Of a stretch of 64,000 nucleotides of DNA, positions 21,282-32,048 are shown one piece after another. The stretch spans positions 1,512,501 through 1,576,500 of the forward strand of contig JAWHQI010000327.1 of assembly GCA_033032865.1 (NCBI GenBank). Direction: 5' to 3'. How positions within the stretch are numbered: the stretch's first letter is position 1; the number at the start of each line of letters is the position of its first letter. Below the pieces are notes generated by a model. It had not been told where the DNA came from and made no database searches. It saw only the letters and a program-made list of their open reading frames with translations. This stretch comes from Dactylorhiza incarnata (lineage: Eukaryota; Streptophyta; Magnoliopsida; Asparagales; Orchidaceae). Both the position numbers and the translations under genes were made by a program.

Positions 21282-21325
21282 CCAACGACAAGGTCGCGCC
21301 AAAAGGGGTGTCGGCTAGGGTTTCT
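21282..21325 (-). other. 5' leader of old Copia element (piece 2)
   Basis: Host sequence on the far side of TR-GAG B, joining the gag leader to the primer site. Confidence 0.6.
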
Positions 21326-21337
21326 ACTCTGATACCA
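21326..21337 (-). promoter_or_regulatory. Primer-binding site of old Copia element
   Basis: The minus strand reads TGGTATCAGAGT, directly abutting the LTR end TTATCA. Confidence 0.75.
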
Positions 21338-21876
21338 TGATAAAATATAAACGTATTTTTATTTTCTTCTCTTCTTGTACCTACAGGAAAAATTAATAGA
21401 TATATATGTGTACATAACTTACAGTTGACGTCAAATAGCTGTAAAGTAATATAAAATTAACAAAAGTTGAGGAACTAATGCATTTTTAGGATCCTTTATA
21501 GGAACTTTCCTTGTAAGTTTTCTAAATTACATGTTGCACTCTTATGTCTTTTGAAATTATATTTCATATAATTTTTTTTATAAATTTACTAAAAAAAGGC
21601 ACATGTATCAACTACAAGATGCTTAAATTCTCACATTAGTATCATGCATTTATATCCAAGTTCTCTTTTGATATAACCTTTTGCAATCCTTATATAAAAC
21701 ATATAAAGAACTGATCATAATACTATTTTTTTAAATATTTAATGTCATTCCTCTTACATATTAAGATCAAGTATTGTAGGAAATATGGTGAGACGCTTAC
21801 GATATGCAGTTAATAAAGAACATAGTACGTTCATCCATAACTAATAAGTTTTATGTTGGATGCATAAGTTCTAACG
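21338..21876 (-). mobile_element. Probable 5' LTR of old Copia element
   Basis: Its right boundary on the minus strand is fixed by the primer site. The other end is inferred from TTCTAACG at 21869-21876, which is one base from the common Copia terminus TTCTAACA. About 539 bp. A TATATAAG on the minus strand near 21690 could be its TATA box. The outer boundary is uncertain. Confidence 0.5.
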
Positions 21877-24409
21877 AGATATCAGAGTAGGTTACGCTTA
21901 CAAGTCGCCCAATTAACAACAAAAATAGTCCGCGTGTCTCAATAAACCCATATATGTTAGAAGGCGTATTAAAATTTTAGTCCCGCGTTGAAAAATTGAC
22001 ATACTTGTACAATAAATAAAAACCCTAGCTCGCTTCACCTATAATCATGTGAGGGTGGCTGTAACAATATAGGAGAACCAAATATTTTTTTCATGCACGA
22101 TAATTACAATTTTTATTTATGCTCGAAGAAATTAAGGCAGCCCATTTAATTGCCCATTTTTTGACCCATTTGAAGGCCCGTTGGGTGGCCCATTTGATCC
22201 TATGATTTTCCCCTGCTTTGAAAGGTTTTCTTAGCTAGCAATTTGGAAGCATTTAATTGAATTAAGGTTTTTTTTTTCATTTCATTTCTTTGGGTCGTTT
22301 AGAAGCCACCGCGGCCATGATTGCCTCTACGTGGCGGATTTTCAAGTGAAATCCGTGGGAATCCCTTGGCGAGGTGGATCGTGTGGAACGCATGGAATCT
22401 TCTGCCAAACTTGCATTCAGAATATCTCTGTGCCTGATTTTTTTGATCTTTACGCTAAGGGTCCGTTCGTTTGACAAGAAACGGGATGCAGAAATTTTAT
22501 CACGAGAATTGGAATTAGTAATTCTGTTGTTCGGCTGCATGTTAAAATTCAGAAGATGAAATTGATGTTTCAAACTAAAACAATAACAAAATTGAAATAA
22601 ACACACATACACATATAACATACGCACAAACACATACAATCACACAAATGCATACTTACACGCATAGAATCACACAAACACACACACACAAACATACACA
22701 CACTTTCACACGCATTCTGAAAGTCAAAATAGACTACAAATTTTTACTGTTCCACAAAAAATTCAATTAAACATGCAAACTTGAGGTAATACTAAGATAA
22801 CAAGTTGGTTAAAAACATGTTCTAACCTAAACACAATTTTTTTTCTTTTCAATCAGATCCAACAGCCATTTCGAAACAAAAACAAATAGAAATTAAATGA
22901 CATCCTCGGTTCTGATCGATTACGTCGACGATAACAACATATTGAAGAATACAAATGGGAGGAAGCGACGGTACCACTCACTCACGATGACTGGTGCACC
23001 TTGCCGAAGCGCCAAGAATGAGACTACTGAGCTAGGGTTACAAATGACAAGGAGGCGAAGGGGAGAGGGTTGGATCGTCGCCAAGATCGTCGCCGGAGAA
23101 GGTGCAATCGCGTGCGTGAGCCGGAGACGCCGGAGAAGGAATTCAAACGACGAGGCGGCGAAGGCGGCGAAGGGGAGGCCATTTTCTAAGGAATTTTTAG
23201 GCTGCCGAATAGTAAAATTGGAATGGGCAAAATTATATATTTTAAATATTTCTTAAAATATGAGATAAAAATAATTAGGAACATTTTCATCTTATATACT
23301 GAAGTTTATGAAAATCTATCCTATATTTTAGGAGTTATTTTGGCTTTAATTTTTTGTCATCATGAGAAGGATCGTGGCACACGTGGCAGCGTGTTTATGA
23401 CGCGGATGGATAAGGATGCATGCAGAGACATTAAATTAATGAGATAGAGAGAGAAATAGACCAATCAGCTTTCTATGAATGAGGTTACGTGGCCCGTTAA
23501 TGGCAATCGCACAGTTCTTTAAAAAAAGATTAATTAATTAACTAATTGGTTTAATACTAACTTTTTTTAGTATTGTTAAAGAAAATAAAATTACTACTCA
23601 TAAATTAATTTTTGATCTTATACTATTTGTAAATCACAAATGACTATTTGTAACACATTGATATTTGTACATCCCAAAATTATATTTGTACCTCAATGTA
23701 CTAAATTTTAAAATAAGTTTAAAATGAGCATTTGAAAGAGAACTAGCTACATTCTCAAAATATATTGTGACATTTATATTTCTTCGTTCAAAATTAAGTC
23801 ATCTTCCGTAAGCTTCCGCTCAAAATATGTTGTCCATGTAAAAATACCGTGTCTGCTCAAGCCACCAATTTGCATGAAAAACCTTGTTTAAGGATGATTG
23901 GCATCTGGGACTCAACATTGCTATTGGGATCGACTCGACATGAGTCCCTCCCTTGATAGTACCTTATGAATGTCATGTAGAAAGAAAATCATCACTTAAA
24001 TTGTCTTATAGAGGAAGCTGAAAATGATAAAATCACGAGTTCTTCCTGCGAGAAACCTGTTGAAATTGCCCATCGCTGATGCATACACATATCTCCCACC
24101 TGTCATTGACTTTCTGTGGAGTCTTGAATGATTGGATGCATAATTCAGATCAGATATGTGTTCAAGTGATGGAAAAGAGGTTAAAAACAGAAGGAACTTC
24201 CATCCGAACCGGTCCAAATCAGGACCATCTTCCTTTACACATGTGCTAGTGCAGAATAAGGACTACATCAATTTAATGTTGTATTACTTCAGATTCATTA
24301 TTTATCATTAACTGAGAAAGTAGAGTAGAAATCTCAAAAGAAGTAGACTGTAGGTAGGGGTTGACATAATCGGTAAAAGTCTTAACATGAAGCTTTTGCA
24401 AATTCAACT
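21877..24409. other. Unassigned AT-rich region
   Basis: No reading frame with recognisable homology. Contents: a TATCAGAGTAGGTTA that resembles a degenerate Copia primer site (near 21880), a CA-rich microsatellite (about 22590-22720), a TAA-GGGTCCGTTCGTTTG end of a truncated MITE-like element (about 22456-22580, interior similar to 37570-37650), and a GC-richer block at 22970-23180 with CTCCGGCG repeats on the minus strand that resembles a plant 5' exon but has no identifiable product. Confidence 0.5.
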
Positions 24410-25810
24410 TGTTGCGGGTCGCTCGGGTGCTTTGGTAGACCGGTCGACTTGAACCAACTTAGCTCGGAAACGAACAGAGCGCGCAAACAGTCAAAGAGTA
24501 AGCTAGTAAGTGACACGAGAACTTTTAACGTGGAAAACCCGGAAAGGGTGAAAAACCACGCGGCGGGAGCTGTGCCAGCCAACTTTCACTATCTTCTGGG
24601 GGAATACAATTAGAGACTTAGAGCTCGAGCGCGACAGGCCGCTGTTCGTTACACTGAGAGAGAGAGAGAGAGAGAGATCTCCGAAGGTGACAGACCAACT
24701 CTCGGAAAGATAAGTCTTTTTCCTTCTGAGAACAGTAGTGAGAACGAAAGTGAGAATGCTGGTGAGAATAAAAGTGAGAAGGCTGAGCCGCCTTTCGCGA
24801 CCTTCGAAGGCTCGAAGGAGACCTTCGATGATTCGAAGGAGATCTTCAAGCGCCGAAGGAGAATTCCAAGGAAATCTTCAAATGAGCTCTCTCGTGTGCA
24901 GAAGGCAAGGTCCCTTGAAATGAAGGTCTGGGCTCCTTTTATAGCTTTGGCCGGAGGTAGCCCGGTCATTTTGCCGTTGTAACCACCATAACCACCTGAC
25001 GGGCGAATCACGCCGGTCGATTTGGAACACACGGATCGTCATTTTTCGTAAATGACCGTCTCGCCCCTCGGGCAGTTCGGGCAGCTTCGTTGAAGGTAAG
25101 AAAGGCGACAAGCGAGTCCTGCAATCTGAGAAATTAGGAAAGACAAAAACTGAGCGTGCCCGGAAAGCGGAAGTGCTCTGAGCGCGCTCAGAAGCGTTCT
25201 GAGCGCGCAATGAACACATAAGTGTTCTGGGCACGCACGAACGCGGAAGTGTTCTGGGCGCGCAATGAACACGGAAGTGTTCTGGGCGTGTAACGAACAC
25301 GGAAGCGTTCTGGGCGCGTTATGAGCGCGGAGCGTTCTAAGCGAACGGAGGAATGAGAAGTCGCGCCCCCAAAAGGGGCATTGGGCTCAGGTCGCACCCA
25401 ACGAGGGGCGCGACTTTGGTCGAGCCCTCCGCGAGCCCCCCTGCGAAAAAAGGGGGAGGGGGCTTGGCCGCACCCCATTGCGGAGAGGGGTGAGGCTTGG
25501 CCGCACGCCACAAGGGGTGCGGCTTGGCCGCACCCCACGTGGGGTGCAGTTAGGCTGCACCCCCGTGATGGGGGTGTTGCCTGGCGGGGTAGCGCCGCGC
25601 GGTAGTGCTACCGCGTGCGGTAGTGCATGCTGTAGCGCGTGTGGTTGCGGGCGTCATGGTTGCGCGCGGCCTTGCATAGGCGGTTAGTTGCGGAGATAAT
25701 GGGTTTGCCCCTCTCCCACTCTTCCCTCATCAACTTTGTGGGTTTTGGGAATAACCACATCTTGGACTTGCATATAGATAGATGAGAGTCATGCATGAGT
25801 GCATATCACA
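24410..25810 (-). mobile_element. 3' LTR of Tat-like Gypsy element
   Basis: On the plus strand TGTTGCGGGTCG to GCATATCACA, 1401 bp. The matching 5' LTR starts at 32573. It contains a GA microsatellite (24654-24677), CTTCGAAGG-type words (about 24795-24870), a TATA box on the minus strand (about 24937-24944), a roughly 29-bp tandem repeat of GTTCTGGGCGCGC (about 25155-25345) and GCACCCC/GGGGTGC palindromes (25460-25575). The left flank is CAACT. Confidence 0.85.
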
Positions 25811-25825
25811 AGCCCCCCAAACCTT
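25811..25825 (-). promoter_or_regulatory. Polypurine tract of Tat-like element
   Basis: The minus strand reads AAGGTTTGGGGGGCT immediately before the LTR start TGTGATATGC. Confidence 0.7.
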
Positions 25826-25979
25826 CAGAGTCCGAGCTTTTGTGCGGAGGAGTGTGAAGGTTTTGCCTTGCTCGTGGTAATTCCAAGTGTTGTCATCTTC
25901 GAGCGACGCGTCGCACCATGCTGGAGGTAAGTGACTATTTTGCTCAAGTAATGAAAAAAGGGAGGGAGAGCACGTGCCG

Positions 25980-26600
25980 CCGGTGCGGTTGATGCTCGCG
26001 TGCCACCGGTCATGCGGCTCATGCCCGGCCGAGGGGCGGCCGGTTGGCGGGCGCGGGTGATAGCGACCGCGCACGTGGGGCCGGAGGCGCCTGACGGCGG
26101 TGGCGCTCCCGGGGTTGGTGCCGACACGCATAGCCGATCGGCGGGTGTGGCCGGTGAGCGGGCGACCTGTGCGCGCGGGCGACGACGTCGAGGTCGCGCG
26201 ACCTGCGCGCGTGGGGCTTGTCCTTGCGCGACCTGTGCGCACGGTTGTCGTAAGGCTGGTGGCGGTTCGCGCGCGCGGCCGGCGAGCAGGAGGCCTACGC
26301 GCGCACGGGAGGAGGCCTTGGGGTCGCGTGGCCGGCGTGCGCGCGGCCTGACCGCGTGCGTCCTGCGCGGGTAGTTGTCGTTCGGCCGACGAGCAGGCGG
26401 CCTGCGCGTGCACGGGCGGCGGCCTTGGGTCGCGAGGCCTATGCGTGCACGGGCGGCGGCCTTGGGTCGCACGTCCTGCGCGCGCGTGGCCTGCGCGCGC
26501 GGTTGCCGTGTGGCCGACGGTGGTTCGCGCGCGCGGCCGGCGATCGGGCGGCCTGCGAGCGGTTACCGGGTAGCTGGCGGTGGTTGTGGGGCTTGCATAC
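25980..26600. repeat. CG-dense degenerate minisatellite
   Basis: A block of CGCGCG-rich sequence built from imperfect copies of units such as GCGGCCTGCGCGCG, GTGCACGGGCGGCGGCC and TTGGGTCGC. Open frames occur on both strands simply because stop codons are rare in such composition, so none is called. It sits between the polypurine tract and the antisense ORF. Confidence 0.75.
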
Positions 26601-26729
26601 TTGTGGCTGGGATTTGAATAACGCGTGCGTGTTCGGCTCTTTGCTCCGCGACACACATACATTTGTGGGGAGGCTTGCGGCTCCTAACTTAGTGCGCTCA
26701 TGTACGTATATATTTTGTTTGTTCCAGGC

Positions 26730-28360
26730 TTCAAAACGGAACGGCCAATCGAGGCCGATGCGCTTGCGCTCCACTCTTGACAGTGCGTGGATTGATATAT
26801 GGCGTAAGAGGTTTGGGTTGCTTTCTAATGTCGAGGTGAAGATTCTGCGGGTGGAGGAGCGAGCTCAAAATCCGCCGACCGGTTTCTTGACCCTTTCTGA
26901 GAGCTGTTTGAAATCCGGGTTTCGCCTTCCCCCATCGGAGGAGGTTATTGAGATACTCCGGTTCTGCGGTGTTCCGATTACTTAGTTCACCACTGCTGGA
27001 ATGGCGAAAATTATGGGGATGATTGTGTTTTTTCGGGAACACAACGCGCATTTTTTGGTCGAGGTGTTCAAGGACTGGTGTGAGGTCTCTACTGACTCAG
27101 GCGGCCGTATTGAAGTATGAAGAAACAAGAGTTGGTTTCATTTCAGGGAGAAGAACGATTATCGCCACAGGAACACCCTTTATGGGTATGTTCAGAATCG
27201 TTGGGAACTGTCCGAGCTATGCAGAGCACTTCCTGGACGTTGTCACCGGCAGGCAGGACGGGAGGATGAGTTCCTTCCCATCCCTGTTTTTCCTGGCTGA
27301 GAAGGGCTGTCGAAGGCCCTGTTCTGTATTTCCAGTTGCGCGGAGGAGAGAAGACTGCTCTCGGCGGGGCTTTCCTGGGACGCCGAGCGTGCGGCCGCTG
27401 CTCCCCTAGATCGTGGGAAGAAGAGGAGGATTGTTATCGGGAACAAAGCTTCTAGTTCGGGCTCTATCCCACCGGTGCCCAGGAGTCATGACCACGAGGC
27501 CGGCCCGAGCAGCCGCAGGTTGGAGCCGATTCCGTCCGATCCGGAGATTGAGATTTTGGCGTCTTCTATCGTCAACCCAGTCCCGCAGGGAGACTTGCTG
27601 CCACCTCCTCCTTTGCCGCCAACGAGCTGAGTTTCCTCTTCTCTTCAGGCGATGACTTCCGCGGTAAGTAAAGTTCCTCTTCTCTAGTTTTGGGTCCTTC
27701 TTCCCCATCGTTGCTTTTGTATGCTGACTGTTTACCTTTTGTCCGCAGGCCGATGTTCTGACCAGTGTTGCTCTTACATAGAACGATTGTTACGTGGGAC
27801 TCAAGGATAGCTACTTCACTCTTCAGGAGGAGCTGCGCGTAGCTAGGAGTGACTTATCTATTTTGCAAAAGAAGAGGGATCGCGACTTGTCCAATATCAG
27901 GCAGTTGGAGGCCGACATCTCCTCTTCCCGATCGGAGGTCGAGAAGTTGCGGGAGGAGTATGGTGGTGATAATGCGCTTGCCCGAGATGCCCTTCGTCAG
28001 CTGTCGGAGGCTCAAGGGGAGATGTTCCGCCTGGAGGGGGAGCTGGGCTTTCTGAGAAGCGAGGTGGACCGATTGTCGTCGGTTGAGCGCAACCTCGAGG
28101 ATGCCAAGGTGGCTGGAGTGACTAAGTACAAAGATTCTCTTTCTTTCGTAGAAGAGCGGTTCCAGATGTCGGAGGAGATTCGCGCCGAGGTTATGACGAA
28201 AGAGGTCGAGCCGCTGATAGCGGACGGGTGTGAAGTTGCCTTTCAGAGAGGCATTCAGAAGACTCTCCGTATGATGGGGAGGAAGTTCCGGTGCGATACC
28301 GTTGGCCTTGGAGCTGGGGATCTTTCAGAGGATGATTACTCGGATGTAGCCGAGGACTGA
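26730..28360 (+). pseudogene. Antisense accessory ORF of Tat-like element, two exons, decayed
   Basis: It runs opposite to the element's gag. A likely acceptor (TTTGTTCCAG) precedes 26730. The first part reads TGFLTLSESCLKSGFRLPP and MGMIVFFREHNAHFLVE, like the plant retroelement-associated ORFs with a (G)F/YxTxxExxLKxGxRLP motif. Exon frame ends at 27663 with GT donor, intron 27664-27748, then 27749-28360 encodes a coiled coil (DSYFTLQEELRVARSDL onward) and an acidic end. In-frame stops at 26983-26985, 27118-27120, near 27298, near 27628 and 27779-27781 make it a pseudogene. Antisense extra ORFs near the 3' LTR are known from Tat-lineage elements such as Grande. Protein function is unknown. 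Confidence 0.65.
27664..27748 (+). other. Inferred intron in antisense ORF
   Basis: 85 bp, GTAAGT donor, pyrimidine-rich TTTACCTTTTGTCCGCAG acceptor, phase 0. The frame is continuous across the junction. Confidence 0.65.
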
Positions 28361-28465
28361 TGTTCGTCTTTGTTATCTTCCATCTTCCCACTTTTGGTAT
28401 TGTTGTTCGTTTATCGTTTCTATTTGCGTGCAGCGTTGCGCTTGAAAGTAACCTCTGATAGAAGT
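28361..28465. other. Tat interior and possible primer-site remnant
   Basis: Non-coding. The last bases CCTCTGATAGAAGT (28452-28465) match the primer-site side of a minus-strand SIRE LTR (compare CCTCTGATACCAAT at 52713-52726) at 11 of 14 positions. Confidence 0.4.
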
Positions 28466-28739
28466 TGAAAGTGAGGTTTAGATCTTAGATTTACTCTAGA
28501 GGGGTGGGGGTGGGGGTGGTGAATAGAGTATTAAAATATTTTTCACTTATTTTTATAGCGGAATTAAAATAGTGATATTTATATGTATATAGCAGAGTGA
28601 TTATGAAAACAAATAAAGAACACACAACACATCACAGTACAGAAGAATAAACACAAACACAGAAGACACAAGGATCTATAGTAGTTCCCCAATCAACCTG
28701 GGTACATCTACTCTTCAACCACCCTTGGTAGGAATCCAC

Positions 28740-28866
28740 TAGGTTTTTGATCAGGTGCCCTATCACCAATGGGTTTTTGATCAGGTGCCCTGCCACCAAC
28801 CACAGGTTTTTGATCAGGTGCCCTGCCACCAACCACAGGTTTTTGATCAGGTGCCCTGCCACCACA
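28740..28866 (-). repeat. Hairpin-forming tandem repeat in R/U5
   Basis: About 35-bp units; on the minus strand GGTG-loop-CACC stems with the linker TGATCAAAAACC, four to five copies. Confidence 0.75.
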
Positions 28867-29594
28867 GGGTTAACTTGTAAAGGGAGTTAGAACCCTGTAC
28901 AAGATGGGATAAAGAGGGTTATGAAGTTCTTCTCTGTCAATAAGCTGAGATAAGACTGGTGGACTTGTTGTTGTAAAGGTCCCCCTGTCTGATAGAAATG
29001 GTTGACAGTAAGAGGATGGAGATTTCACTTAAAAGAGATATCTTCCTTGATAGCTGATGAATCTGAGAGACAATGTTTCTCAGATTATTGTTGCTCTTGA
29101 AGATTTAGAACTTGCAGCTGAAGACTGAGAGAATGATCTTGTTGATGTTCTCAGAGATTGAAAGGGTGCTGCTTGAGGAAGATGATCTTTCTTTCTTTTA
29201 CTTTCTGTATGTTTCTCTAGAATGTATCTTCTCTGTCGACTGTCTCTTCCTCTATCTTCTTCTTCTGTCTTTCTTTTTCTTTAGACAATATATCTCTAAT
29301 TTAAATTTCAAATCCTCTGAATAAGGAATAGAATAATCAAGAAAATTATTTCTTGGAACTGCAAGCAAATCTTTAATTCATTTTCCTTTTCAATAAATGT
29401 ATCCTTTTCCAATAAGCCAAACGACTACTTTCTCGAGAGAAGACAATGGAAAGGAATAAATAAATGGAAGGATAAAATCCTTGATTTATCTGGAATAAAT
29501 AATAGAATAGATCCGTTGCTGATTTAGTTGATCTGAGTTCAAAGAATAATATATAACGGATCTGTCTAGAAAATTCGTTGAGCTGAAATAAGAG

Positions 29595-30053
29595 TTCGTC
29601 GATCTGAAGGTTGAGTTCGTCGAACTGAAGTTGGAGTTCGTCGAACTGAACATCTGTTACTGATTCGTCGAACACAGTCTGGAGTTCGTCGAGCTCAAGT
29701 TGGAGTTCGTCGAACTGAAAGATAATATGTTGAATCTGGCTGGAAGAATTGAGTTCGCCGATCTGAGAAGCACTTTCGTCGATCTGAACATCTTGTTACT
29801 TATTCGTCGAGCTCAGAGATGAGTTCATCGATCTCATGTTGGAGTTCGTCGAACTGAAGAGATAAATCTGATAGACTGGCTGGAGAACTGAGTTCGTCGA
29901 GCTGAGAAGCTATTTCGTCGAACACAAAAAGGAGTTCGTCGAACTCAATGTGAAGTTCGTCGAACTGAGAAATAAACTTGATTCGTCGACCTGAAGCACG
30001 CCGTTCGTCGAACTCAGGATGGAGTTCGTCGAACGCAGTTTGGAGTTCGTCGA
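29595..30053 (-). repeat. U3 word array TTCGTCGA, about 21-bp spacing
   Basis: Seventeen exact TTCGTCGA. Starts include 29595, 29616, 29637, 29664, 29685, 29706 and 29913, 29934, 29956, 29981, 30003, 30024, 30046. Most steps are 21 or 22 bp. The central TTCGTCGAA is a palindrome around one base. Confidence 0.9.
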
Positions 30054-30181
30054 ACGCAGAAACTTGATCTTTTCCTTAAGTTCTAGCAGCCTAAAACCTT
30101 GACCCTTAGACTATACATTGGGGTCAACTTAGTCCTAGTCAACTGATCCTAGCCCAAATCAGTAATAGGGTTGTTCCAACA

Positions 30182-30397
30182 ACGCTGATGTGGTTGTACT
30201 CCTTTATTGTATATTGCACTCATTTCCTTGTGTCATTTGTAACTTTGTCGTTCTAGTCGTTGTCGAAGTGTTGATTGGGTGGTATGCTTCAGGATGGCCC
30301 GTGAAGGGTGTTCGTACTTTGGAGATTGTGGTGAGCTTGATATTTGACGTTGATACCTGAGTAGCTTGATGGTTTTTCACAAAATACCGGATGAGCC
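30182..30397. other. Tat-like element interior, non-coding
   Basis: No reading frame or motif seen. Confidence 0.5.
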
Positions 30398-30489
30398 TGC
30401 GCGAGTCTTAGCTCGCGGCTTTTTTCATAGTAGAATATTAGTTTGCGCGAGTATGAGCTCGCGGCTTTTACATAATAGAAGATTAGTTT
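30398..30489. repeat. 46-bp tandem repeat with perfect hairpin
   Basis: Two copies (30398, 30444). Each contains CGCGAG and CTCGCG, a perfect 6-bp stem, followed by an AT-rich spacer. Confidence 0.8.
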
Positions 30490-30490
30490 G

Positions 30491-30772
30491 GCCGGTGAAT
30501 AGCGGGCGTATTCAAACCGTGGACGAACGTAAGAGGGGCAGACCCTTACGACGTCGGGACCCGACTGCGGAGGAGAAGGGAGAACATTCAATCAACGACA
30601 GCGCGAAGTCCCCGGGGCAGGGCCCCGAAGTGGCCGGTGAATAATGAGTGTATTCAAACCATGGGCGAACGTAAGAGGGGCAGACCCTTACGACGTCGGG
30701 ACCCGACGACGGAGGAGAAGGATGAACCTTCAATCGACGGTGGTGCGAAGTCCCCGGGGCAGGGCCTCGAAA
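30491..30772. repeat. 142-bp tandem duplication
   Basis: Copies start at 30491 and 30633 with GCCGGTGAATA and end with CCCCGGGGCAGGGC. They share GACCCTTACGACGTCGGGAC. Differences are scattered substitutions. Confidence 0.88.
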
Positions 30773-30950
30773 TGTTCCTGCAGTAGAACAGTTTAGAACA
30801 TGTAAAGCATAATTAGAAAATGAACGTTGATACATGCGCAAGTGCAATCTTGCGACTTCTGAGCTAGTAAGTTTATGATGCAAATTTGACGAGAGAAAAG
30901 GTAACGTCGAGCTTCGTTTGCGTTGTGCCTGCTCGAGCTCTTCCTGCCGT

Positions 30951-31886
30951 TCAGCGTGGTAGGCAGTAGTGATCTGGGTGTTGATCATCCCGACGACCGA
31001 CCCTTGGTGACCTCCTTCTGTGCTTCTTTGCGAAAGCCTCAAGGTGTCCTGACTGGACAAGGCATTTAATTTCTTCTTTCAATCTGGCACAATGCTCCGT
31101 ACGGTGCCCTCGGCCTTTGTGGAAATTGCAGAACTGAGATTGGTCTCCCCTGTGCAGGGAGAGCGCTTTGGGCCAATTGATGATTTTGCTGTTGTAGATT
31201 ACAGAGAGTATATGCTCGCGGGGGGAGTTTAACGGGGTGTAGACCCGAGAGCTTTGATTCGCTGACCCTCGGGAGCGGGCTGCTTGGCTCTGAATGGGCC
31301 GTCCGGCCTCCACGAACTGTTGTTGCTGTCCCTTTCTCTTTTGACATGTATCTTTAAGTTGTAGCTGGTCTGCTGATACCGGAAGATTAGCTTTTTCTGC
31401 CAATGTAGGGGTTGTGCGGCCCTCTTGCGCGCCTCGCTCCTCAGAGTTTGGATTTGGCGATGGGTCGTAGTTGATCCAAGGAAGCCCGTCCGCGGCCGCG
31501 TCGAGTCCACGAATTGAATCCTTGAGGATTTTCCCTTTGTTGGCTATGCGTCCGGACATGGAAACGTCGTGATTCAGGGCGCAAGAGGCTCCCAAATATT
31601 GCGTCGTAGGTGAGTCTGCTTCTACGATGGTGAACTGAACGTCATATTGGACCAGTTCCGAGTGTATCCCTACTTGAACGGGGAGGGTGACGACTCCTAT
31701 AGTGGGTACCATAGTTCCGTCTGGGAGCTCTGCGCCGCTGGATCTGATCTTGAGGATCCTGCTTAGGAGTTTGAGTCGCACCACGGCTGCCATGAACAGG
31801 ATATTGAACGAGATGCGATGGGTTATCAACGCCCTCCTTAGTTCACAGGCTGGATTGCCTATGCTTGCGTATAAGGCGAAGTCCAA
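30951..31886 (-). pseudogene. Tat-like Gypsy: protease half followed by gag nucleocapsid part
   Basis: One open frame of about 311 codons. Its first third (about 31560-31830) reads like the C-terminal half of a Gypsy protease: NILFMAAVVRLKLLSR, then IGVVTLPVQVG and YDVQFTIVEADSP. The expected active site DTGSS just upstream of NILFM is replaced by a sequence without Asp-Thr-Gly. The last third (31000-31230) reads YTPLNSPREHILSVI, WPKALSL and CNFHKGRGHRTEHC, the gag nucleocapsid region of these elements. Protease normally follows this part, so the order is inverted, or two pieces were joined by recombination. Confidence 0.65.
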
Positions 31887-32048
31887 CCATCCACGGGGAT
31901 ACTCATGGTGAAAGCCTATGAAGATCTTTTCTTGCTGTTTGCTCTGCTCCGCTTCTCGTGGGTGGGGGCACCCGCCTGCCTTGTGCTCTTTTCACTCCTC
32001 TTCTTGGGTCCTCTGCGTGCGTGCTTCGTGCCATTCAACGAACAGCTA

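Larger units (their letters stand above)
28466..30181 (-). mobile_element. Isolated SIRE-type Copia LTR inside the Tat-like element
   Basis: On the plus strand TGAAAGTGAGG to TTCCAACA, 1716 bp, the same family as 55949-57328. Near its U5 end the usual G tract of CTCTAGAGGGGGG has become a G4-like series (28500-28519). Hairpin units lie at 28740-28866, and the U3 has seventeen TTCGTCGA words (29595-30053). Flanks GAAGT and ACGCT do not match, so it is not a simple solo LTR. Confidence 0.85.

Noticed and set aside
21877..21900. TATCAGAGTAGGTTACG as the primer site of a plus-strand element
   Set aside because: It resembles a primer site but lacks TGG, and no plus-strand LTR or gag is linked to it. 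Could be a remnant or chance.
22456..22580. GGGTCCGTTCGTTTG as a complete MITE
   Set aside because: The left end and part of the interior resemble 37476 onward, but the right terminus is missing.
22897..23256. 119-codon plus-strand frame
   Set aside because: No recognisable motif. The Arg-rich part comes from CGGAGA-type repeats, and the opposite strand looks more like a plant 5' exon. Not called as a gene.
25730..26662. Long open frames on both strands in the CG-rich block (up to about 310 codons)
   Set aside because: Repetitive CG-rich sequence has few stop codons. The translations are low-complexity Arg/Ala/Pro with no domain, and frames are open on both strands at once.
29570..30060. 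TTCGTCGA repeats as a CRISPR array
   Set aside because: The repeat is only about 8 bp, spacers of about 13 bp are similar to each other, and the context is a plant LTR.
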